Source of the DNA: Hymenopus coronatus
Taxonomy: Eukaryota > Arthropoda > Insecta > Mantodea > Hymenopodidae
NCBI GenBank assembly: GCA_030762935.1
Contig: CM060886.1
Location: forward strand, 34,085,509-34,149,508
Direction of reading: 5' to 3'
DNA length: 64,000 nucleotides
The position numbers were made by a program, and so were the translations under genes. The notes under the pieces were generated by a model. It was not told the origin of the DNA. It made no database searches and saw only the letters and a list, made by a program, of their open reading frames with translations. This document shows positions 57,558-64,000 of the stretch, piece after piece. Numbering within the stretch: position 1 is the stretch's first letter; each line of letters begins with the position of its first letter.

Positions 57558-57712
57558 TATTTTTACTTTTTCTACACGTATTATGTACAAAGTGTATAGA
57601 GAAGATATTGTAATGCACCCAAAAATTCGATACCGGAAATATATGCTTTTGGTCTCCCCGAATCCAAAAAAAAAAAAAATCTACAAGTGTGTGTGCGTGT
57701 GTGTCTTGGCGT
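57558..57712 (+). mobile_element. H element, 5' end fragment
   Basis: ATTTTTACTTTTTCTACACG, hairpin, CACCCAAAAATTCGATACCG, then an A-run and GTGTGTGTGCGTGTGTGTC, where it stops. Confidence 0.8.
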
Positions 57713-57748
57713 CTATATTTGCTTGACGTACATTATGAAAGCACACTC

Positions 57749-57815
57749 TACTTACCGCCTGCGGTACCATAAGTAGTTAAAGCGGGCGTTAAACACTACT
57801 AGAAAAAAACAACAA
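57749..57815 (+). repeat. SINE 3' tail fragment
   Basis: CCTGCGGTACCATAAGTAGT, TAAAGCGGGCGTTAAACACT, ACT plus A-rich end: the last 60 bp of the SINE at 57100-57306, without head. Confidence 0.8.
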
Positions 57816-58870
57816 AACACTCTACTTGGAGTATAATTTAGGAATGAGTCCTGCAACTCCCCTATGGTCGAATTTTTAACATATTGCATGAACCTAATCT
57901 TGAGCAACGACAACAAAGAGGTAGCAAAAGCTTCATACAAGAAGAAAGCATTTAGTGTGTAAAGATATCATACATTTGTGGAACCTAATATCCTTGAGGT
58001 AGAATAGCGGGTTGACAGTATCTGCATTGCATCTAAAGAACGGTACACATACAATAGAAAATGATAATGAAGTATCCAGCTAATCAACAGTGCGTGAAAT
58101 TGACGTCACGACTACTTGACGTATATCGCTCGAATGGATGTTTCAGTAGATGCAAGAAGTAAATTCTGTTGGGCAATTCCGAACAGCTGATAATGATCAA
58201 CAGCAGATGTTTTACATATGGGTTTTTACGATATGACATTCGCGTTGTGCACGTTTTCAGTTTTAGCAAAAACATTACTTCCATAACTTCACCTTTCGTA
58301 AAACAAAACAAATGCCCTTTCTTTTCATGTTCTGATTAATTGTCGAGAAAGGTGATGAGTGTTGTGGATGATGTCCCATTCGGTCCCGAGAGGCATTTAT
58401 TTCCGCATTACTAGCTCCAAAGCAGCCGTAGCAGGTTCTGAATCACGAGCCAATTTTCGGAAGGGGCACATTGCTTCGCTGGCCTGATCTTACCGCTGTA
58501 ACAATGTCATCTTGCTATGTAATTAGGATAATGCATTTTTTAATCTAAGGCTTTAAAACAGAAAACAATCAAGTGAGCGTTTTTCACTTATTTTAGAATT
58601 TATTATTGCTAACTTTGTAAAAGTATTCTCAACCAATAACAGCAAGGAATCCAAACATAATGTTTAAACAAATTTTACCACATGTGTTTCTTTTCCTAAA
58701 GAGATACTGCTGCATAAATTCACATTTTTTTCTGCCAAGTTTTGAAAACTGGATGTTCACTTCGAAAAACTCTTTTTCGCCTAGATGTGAAAAAGAACTT
58801 CAATTGTTTCTCTTTTCTCTTTTATTTTTCGAAATTTCACTTTAAATATGCATTTAAGGTCCTTTGTGAA
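57816..58870. other. No recognised feature
   Basis: 1 kb with no H copy or SINE. Short frames only. Confidence 0.4.
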
Positions 58871-59026
58871 TAAGGTGTGTATGTATATAGCATTAATTCA
58901 AAAACAAGAAGTCACTAATATACCAACCAATATTACATTTAAGTTCTGCATCTTCCCACTTTGCGACACGAAGTTTTTTCAAGATAATCCCTCCATCACA
59001 ACTAACATTACATGAAATATTTTTAA
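58871..59026 (+). mobile_element. H element, internal fragment
   Basis: TATGTATATAGCATTAATTC, AAAAACAAGAAGTC, TTCTGCATCTTCCC, TTGCGACACGAAG and CCATCACAACTAACATTACA correspond to the post-GT-tract section. It is cut off just before a copy in the other orientation. Confidence 0.6.
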
Positions 59027-59030
59027 AAAA

Positions 59031-59861
59031 AAATCTGATGTGTTCAGTCACATGACTATAAGGGAAATAAGGGAGTAGCATAGGCTAAGGTATTAGTCAA
59101 AAGTTGGTTGCTATACGACTGAAGTTCCTTTGTTTGTATGGACAGGAGTTGACAAATTCCTGTATGAAAAATGTATGTTTTTTGAAGCTGAAACACATAA
59201 CAAGGAATATCTCAAACCGGTTCACTCCACGAAAAAAATGTATATAACGTAAATGTGTGTTTTAACACGCTTTACATTTTCTGTTTAATACGTTTTAGTC
59301 TATCTCTTACGGTTTAACAATTATGCAAAATTCCTTAAAATTCATCCAGAATAAAGTAGTCTTCAGAGACTATTTCCAGAAAATTCAAGATATACATTTT
59401 ATTTGACAGGATCTTTAATATACGATATTTTAATCAAAATCGTTAGAGCCATTTCGGAAGATACCGAACTTAAATATCAAGTATGGTATTTAACGACTTT
59501 TCGTTTTTAAGCTATGCTGCCCACAGACACAAATACACATACAATTGTCTTTTTCACCACAAACTATGCCGCAACGTGTGTAAAGTGTGCAACAAATACT
59601 GCGAGAGATAACCGTGTTCAAAACAGCAAAGAAAGGACAATCTAAATAATAAGACTAGCACAAGAATAAACTATATATCATTATGCACATTGTGCGATTT
59701 CTGTGTTTAATACGCATATAAGGGCGTGTTCCTAAATTTTTTTTTTGATTCAGTGGGTCTCTCAAATCATGTATTTCCGGTGAAATCGGGGTATCGAATA
59801 TTTGGGTGGAGTGCAATACATTCTCCATGGACTATGTGCATAAATGCTAGAGAAAGTAAAA
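59031..59861 (-). mobile_element. H element with a 178-bp insertion
   Basis: 3' end AAATCTGATGTGTTCAGTCA. It lacks about 100 bp after that (jumps to TAAGGGAAATAAGGGAGTAG). At 59556 the GT-tract region breaks into unrelated DNA and resumes at 59734 with GATTCAGTGGGTCTCTCAAA, ending GCATAAATGCTAGAGAAAGT. Confidence 0.8.
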
Positions 59862-59959
59862 TTGTAACAAAGGTTGTGCAGATTTCTGCTGGTCCCCTAA
59901 ATTGAGGTATTAATTAGAAAACATTTTGGGAAGTGTCCAATTTTGCCTTGGCCGAAAAG

Positions 59960-60190
59960 TACCCCTTAATACCCTGTGCTTAGACCACTCGGCTCTCACC
60001 TAGACGGTCCGGTTTCGATCCCAAGCGACAATATGTGAGATTTGTGATGGACAAAGGGGCGCAGGGTCGGGTTTTCTCCGCGTTTTCCGGTTTCCCCCGC
60101 CGTGGCATTCCACCGGAGCTCCATGTATCACCAGTGTCATGCCTGCGGTGCCAAAGTAGTAAAAGCGGGTGTTAAACAGTACCAAAAAAT
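59960..60190 (+). repeat. tRNA-derived SINE, relative of 57100-57306
   Basis: TTAGACCACTCGGCTCTCACC, GGTCCGGTTTCGATCCCAAG, body with CCGCGTTTTCCGGTTTCCCC, and the tail GCGGTGCCAAAGTAGTAAAA, GCGGGTGTTAAACAGTACC. The first 15 bp of the head are replaced or diverged. Confidence 0.85.
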
Positions 60191-60694
60191 ACAGTCACTG
60201 TACAGAATGCACTGTCATCTCTTCGTTGCTACAAGTGTCCCATTGTTGGCCTTGCCGACTCACTGGTTAGACTGAATGTCGGCTCTCTGACTGCCCGTGC
60301 TGGCTTGGCCAAGAGGCGCACAAAAGTAAATTACGGGGCTGGTGATAAGCATGATTATCACCGTTATACTCTACACCATATCTCGTAGTAACTGCATTGC
60401 TCTCAGAAGAGTGGCGGCTCGTGGATTAAAGATTTAAGTGTTCACAAAATCAGCAATTTACCACCGCCGCTGCAGCTACTGGTACCGCCGTCGTCGCAGC
60501 ATCAAATCCAGTAATATTAGAAACAATGATAGTGCCTAATAACAAGAATTATAAACTTGTTACACAAATCCTCACCCACCCAATATTGTAAATATGTTGA
60601 ATTTCTTAGTCTCCGAGAGTTAACAGCAATAAGAGGCGATAAAGAGGTGAATTCCTTTGATGCAGTTCATGTGAAGAATGGTACTTGCAGAGAA
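60191..60694. other. No recognised feature
   Basis: GC-balanced at first (60200-60500, including a GCCGCTGCAGC-like run), then AT-rich. Nothing is assignable. Confidence 0.35.
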
Positions 60695-60708
60695 TAATGT
60701 TTACATTG
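60695..60708. repeat. Target-site duplication, left copy
   Basis: TAATGTTTACATTG, identical over 14 bp to 62347-62360, at the outer edge of the Penelope-like element. Confidence 0.8.
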
Positions 60709-60789
60709 GTTTTAAAATTTAAAATTTTCGGGCTGTTTTGCCGTGGTCTGTAGGTTAAAATATGTTTAGTTAAAATATTTCTACCTAAC

Positions 60790-60830
60790 GTTTCGTCCCT
60801 GTCTGTGGGGGACATCTTCAGAGGCACTGC
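60790..60830 (-). ncRNA. Hammerhead ribozyme core in the Penelope-like 3' repeat
   Basis: On the minus strand CTGAAGA (60821-60815) fits the CUGANGA core. It is followed by a stem of GTCCC with GGGAC closing a loop, then CGAAAC (ending at 60790), the second core segment. Hammerhead motifs are an established feature of Penelope-like terminal repeats. The strand that should pair with GCAGTGCCT to complete stem I was not found downstream within this copy, so activity of the single copy is doubtful. A tandem arrangement of repeats would normally supply it. Confidence 0.6.
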
Positions 60831-61377
60831 ACTCACGTCGGTAACTCGGAAAGAATTACATCAGTCCAGTCCAGTGTGATTGGCAGGCTGAGGGCAGCCC
60901 GAGGTGTGTTAGACGTGTCCCTGTTCTCAGAGAGAACTTAACCACGTTCTGACGGGATTGTGGGTTTTGTAGGATGGCGGGTGTGTTTTGGGGTTGTGGA
61001 GTGACAGGAGGAGGCGAATATTGCTCCTCGACGGTTGCCTTGATGATGCAACGACCCTTGTGCACCGCTGGTGTGTTTTTATCAATGTTTCTTGAGATTA
61101 AATTTTGAATCCAAGCAACTCTTGAAGGATAATAAGGAGCTTAGCCTTAGCAGCTGTTGGTGGTGCTCCTTCGTTACCGGGGATGCCCGCAAGCCATGCG
61201 GGGAAGCCGGTATCGCCTGAAGCGGCGGTTTGTGGGATCGTAATCCCCAAGAGACCTAACGAGGGCGCTCCGATGGAATGGTAACCCTTTGTTGAATTAT
61301 TACATCAGTGCGGGTTACAGCCAGTATATATACTCGGGCACTGGTAGGCGGGGTCAAGTGGACAGGTTCTGGTTTGT

Positions 61378-62290
61378 TTATTTGGCCTGGAGGTTGCGGA
61401 GCTGGGAAAGTATAGGGAACCAGGTGGAGTTTAATATAAGTCCTTCGTCTTTGTTGAAGTTGTTGGTGTTCTTATAAATCTCAATGGCCTCTCTGTATAA
61501 ACGGGGAAAATAATTTTTAGTCGTAGCTATAACCTCTACCTTATCATATTGCATACGGTGGTCATCCAAAGATAAAACATGTTGTGCCACGGCTGATTTT
61601 TCTGTTTGTCCGAGGCGGCAGTTTCTTTTATGTTCTGTAATGCGTGTGTTAATGCTACGCTTTGTAGTGCCGATGTAAACTTGGCCACATGTGCACGGGA
61701 TTTTGTAAACACCAGATTTTGAAAGTGGATCGAGTCGGTCTTTAGCTCATTTGAGGTACTGTTTTATTTTAGTTGTCGGCATGTATATAGGTTTCACGTG
61801 TTGTTTCTCTAAAATCTTGCCGATACGATCAGTTATGTTTTTTATATATGGCAAGAATACTTCATTTTTATATGTCGGTGCCTCCCTAGGTCTGGTGTTG
61901 ATCTTTCTGGGACGTATTGCTCGATCGATATCCTTTTTAGTGAACCCATTATACAGTAGCGTCTTTTGTAGATATTTTAATTCTTGTGGTAAATGTTCCG
62001 GATCACAGATTCCTTTAGCTCGTTCCACTAGTGTTTTGATTACGCTTCTTTTCTGTTTGGGATGATGGTTGGATTGTTTACTAAGATATCGGTCCGTATG
62101 GGTTGGTTTTCTGTACACTGCACACGTGAATCTTCCGTCGTTTTTCCTAGTTATCAATACATCTAGAAAAGCAATCTGACCGTCGGACTCTAATTCTTTT
62201 GTAAATTGGATGTTTGCGTGTTGGCTGTTCAGGTGATCTAGGAATTTTTGGAGTTCAGCTTCTCCGTGAGGCCATATAGCGAAACAACCC
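61378..62290 (-). pseudogene. Penelope-like reverse transcriptase C-terminus with GIY-YIG endonuclease
   Basis: The frame is continuous except for one TGA at 61749-61747. It begins at FAIWPHGEAELQKFLDHLNS, just after the place where the catalytic YxDD block should be, and continues with IAFLDVLITRK and VYRKPTHTDRYL, both characteristic of Penelope-like reverse transcriptases. The linker VFLPYIKNITDRIGKILE follows, then the endonuclease: SGVYKIPC (GIY position, 61713-61705) and CGQVYIGTT (YIG position, 61680-61669), with TRITEHKRNC and FPRLYREAIEIYK downstream. The last is the motif carrying the catalytic Glu in this endonuclease family. In an intact element the two domains nick the target and copy the RNA there. 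The TGA (probably from CGA) and the loss of the catalytic Asp pair make this a pseudogene. Confidence 0.85.
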
Positions 62291-62346
62291 GAAAATTTTA
62301 AATGTTAAAACCATGGACACCGGCCGTGAAAGCTTACGCATATATT

Positions 62347-62360
62347 TAATGTTTACATTG
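62347..62360. repeat. Target-site duplication, right copy
   Basis: TAATGTTTACATTG, partner of 60695-60708. Confidence 0.8.
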
Positions 62361-62386
62361 TTTGAATTACACAATTAACACCAAAT

Positions 62387-62757
62387 TTATTTGTACAGAA
62401 ATTCTACGCGCCGGTTTTTTAAATGTGCAAACTTTTCTATCACTCGGTGATTAAAGTATCTTATACTGTTGACCAGCTTCTCAATAGCAGGCATTGACAG
62501 TGCTGAAAGCCGGTCTTCACCCATTGTATTCCTAGAAAAGGTTTTAATTCTTGTGGAAAAGCATATTTCTGGTTCTGGTGTAGTCATGGTCGTAGTGATA
62601 ACAATCTTCAGTAACTCGGTTAATTGCGGAAACGTTTCTTCGTTGAGGTTGTTTTCTGTTTTGAACTGCTTGACTCTCTCTCTTAAGCTTAACTCTCGCA
62701 TAAAATGCAAATTACTAAGAAAAATAGCGCGTCTCTCAAAGACTGCAGCACCTCCCG
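62387..62757 (-). pseudogene. hAT transposase C-terminal (dimerisation) domain fragment
   Basis: The minus strand is open from about 62757 to a TAA just below 62390. It reads FPQLTELLKIVITTTMTTPE, PEICFST, RIKTFSRNTMGEDRLSALSM, then RVIEKFAHLKNRRVEFLYK. This is the C-terminal dimerisation domain of hAT transposases of the ZMYM1-like group (LLKI..T.PMTTAEAERCFSTLKRIKT...M.EDRL..L). Relative to that pattern two residues (LK) after CFST are missing, which would be a 6-bp in-frame deletion. The catalytic DDE domain and the zinc finger are absent, and no ATG opens the frame. The Penelope-like element inserted about 30 bp past its stop codon. Confidence 0.75.
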
Positions 62758-62949
62758 TTGATAAACAGAACCCTGGAGGTGTTGATTAGACCGAAAGTGC
62801 ACGGTCGCACTGTGCTCATTTCTGGCTGTAAAACTCCAAGCTGTTTTGTTGCCCGCGCAAGCGCAGAGCTACTAAACGTTAGTTACATGCTAGCACACGA
62901 GGCCTGTGCTACAAGCGTTGTTGCCACATACTCAGGTTCTCGGCTGTGT

Positions 62950-63240
62950 TCAATCTGAAGAGCAGAGCGCGGTATATTTAAACAAGTGGCACCGGGTAGC
63001 GCATTTTATTAAATGTTTCCTGAAAGATAAAAAGGAGATCCAGTATGAAATAATGAAGGGCACAACTTTACCTTTTAAATTGCCCCACAAATGAACATCA
63101 CAGGATGTGAGGTCTGGATAATGAACGGGCCACATTCTTATACTGATCACTTTGTCACCAAAGATGTCAACAATTGCATCCAAAATAGCCCAAACTTGTT
63201 GAACAGTAACCCGTCTTGTTAAACTACCTCGTGCGTTCAC
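62950..63240 (-). pseudogene. Mariner-like transposase C-terminal fragment
   Basis: IFGDKVISIRMWPVHYPDLT followed by SCDVHLWGNLKGKV matches the third catalytic region of insect mariner-like transposases (F.DR.ISR..WPPRSPDLTPCDFFLWG.LK.KV). The catalytic Asp in PDLT is kept, but the usual RSPD has become HYPD. Past LKGKV the reading no longer fits the family in the same frame, although a cysteine-rich trace (KCATRCHLFK) may be the tail after a shift. Upstream catalytic residues are absent. It does not join directly to either of the other mariner scraps in the window. Confidence 0.6.
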
Positions 63241-63317
63241 TCTCCATCAGTCAATTGAATAACAAACTACTTGACTAAGGCTTGGTACATGCAGCTTTGT
63301 GTTTGTTTTCATTTGTC

Positions 63318-64000
63318 TTTTTTACTTTCTCTATACGCACTTTGTACATAGTGTATAGAGAAGGCATTGCACTCTACCCAAAAATTCGATACCGAGATTT
63401 CACCGGAAATGTATGTTTTAGGGTCCCCTCTATCCAGAAAAAGCATTTTCACAAAAAGGTCCGTGTGTGTGTGTGTGTGTGTGTGTCCATATATCTGTGA
63501 ATACGATATCTCAAAAACGAAAAGTCGGTAAAACACCAAACTTGGTACTTAAGTTTGGTATATTGCAGGGATGCGACACGAAGATTTTGAGAAAAATTTC
63601 CCCACCCAAAGTTACCCTTTACATGGAACTTTTTTCGAAAGTTTTGATTTTCTCAAAAACGGTTCTAGCGATTTTGATTAAAATTTCGTATATTAAAGAT
63701 ATTTACCTAACAAATAAAAATGCATATCTTGAATTTTCAGGGAATAGCCTCCGAAGAGTACTTTATTCTGGATGAATTTTACGGAATTTTACATAAATGC
63801 TAAACCGTATGATATGGACAAAAACTTACTACACGAAAAATGTAGAGCACGTTAAAACACACAATTTATGTTAGATACATTTTTTTCGTGGATTTCATAG
63901 TTTTTGAGACATTCCTTGTTTTTGGTTTCAGCTTTGAAAAACATATACTTTTCTCATGCAGGAATTTGTCAACTACTGTCCACACAAACAAAGGAACTTC
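63318..64000 (+). mobile_element. H element, runs off the window edge
   Basis: Starts TTTTTACTTTCTCTATACGC with a near-consensus hairpin, a GT tract at 63463-63485 and an open plus-strand frame of 102 codons (63467-63775). The last readable block, CATACAAAC-type ACACAAACAAAGGAACTTC, is about 200 bp short of the expected 3' end. Confidence 0.9.

Larger units (their letters stand above)
60709..62346 (-). mobile_element. Penelope-like retroelement, 5'-truncated
   Basis: A single insertion flanked by a 14-bp direct repeat. On the minus strand it runs from a short 5' leader, through the end of a reverse transcriptase and a GIY-YIG endonuclease, to a 3' region with the GTTTTAAAATTTAAAATTTT and CGGGCTGTTTTGCCGTGGTC blocks (read on the plus strand) typical of Penelope-like long terminal repeats. 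The first 34 bp at the 3' end reappear inverted at the 5' end (62285-62318) with four mismatches. Inverted partial terminal repeats of this kind are known in Penelope elements. The catalytic half of the reverse transcriptase is missing, so the copy is dead. Confidence 0.85.

Noticed and set aside
1..64000. CRISPR array, bacterial operons or prophage
   Set aside because: No regularly spaced direct repeats with unique spacers, no dense same-strand genes and no ribosome-binding sites. The repeats are dispersed eukaryotic mobile elements.
1..64000. Orientation bias of H copies (mostly minus before 27 kb, mostly plus between 27 and 55 kb)
   Set aside because: A mild imbalance with few independent copies once clusters are collapsed, so it may be chance.

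Overview
This is a eukaryotic nuclear window: AT-rich, with no operons, no bacterial-style gene packing and no intact long protein gene. What can be recognised is almost all mobile DNA, mostly old and broken, of kinds typical of arthropods: tRNA-derived SINEs, non-LTR retrotransposon 3' ends, a Penelope-like element, and pieces of mariner/Tc1, hAT and PIF/Harbinger transposons. Several SINEs look like families I associate with insects, perhaps polyneopterans (crickets, stick insects, cockroaches). That placement is inference, not proof.

The dominant feature is one repeat family, called the H element here. It is about 0.85-0.9 kb long and occurs as some 40 full or partial copies that together cover roughly a third of the window. 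I orient it so that the 5' end reads TTTTTACTTTCTCTATAC, followed at once by a palindrome, and the 3' end reads TAGAGAAAGT-CATGTGAATGGAACACAT-CAGAT plus T-run. The ten bases ACTTTCTCTA near the 5' end recur inverted near the 3' end, a stem-loop (ATGTG...CACAT) follows close to the 3' terminus, and a GT-rich tract lies inside. I see no target-site duplications. This layout resembles Helentron-associated non-autonomous elements (HINE/DINE), but the assignment is a hypothesis. Copies sit in tandem (1491-3208) and in inverted clusters (4487-5935, 11210-13018, 34639-35093, 55292-57712, 58871-59861).

Region by region. 1-9.3 kb: H copies, a pair of proline-rich exon-like reading frames in inverted order (3434-3548 and 4190-4305), and a tRNA-like SINE head. 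9.8-10.2 kb: a broken mariner-like transposon. 11-15 kb: an inverted H pair, a SINE and a TG tract. 15-17 kb: an unidentified 167-codon ORF and a reverse-strand LINE 3' end. 20.1-20.9 kb: a PIF/Harbinger-like element carrying a decayed Myb/SANT-like domain and an inserted SINE. 21.9-23.9 kb: a LINE 3' end running into a 1.6-kb CAT/CAC/CAG array. 24.2-24.7 kb: a decayed mobile-element protein. 25-39 kb: H copies, SINEs, a Tc1-type transposase pseudogene and two exon-like frames. 41.4-43.9 kb: a mariner helix-turn-helix scrap amid SINEs. 44-59.9 kb: dense H copies, SINEs and a possible solo LTR. 60.7-63.2 kb: a Penelope-like insertion with a 14-bp target duplication and a hammerhead-ribozyme core, next to hAT and mariner remnants.

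No gene network can be drawn. Its interest lies in how the repeats are built and nested. If host genes cross this window, only small exons inside long introns would be present; a few candidates are listed at low confidence.
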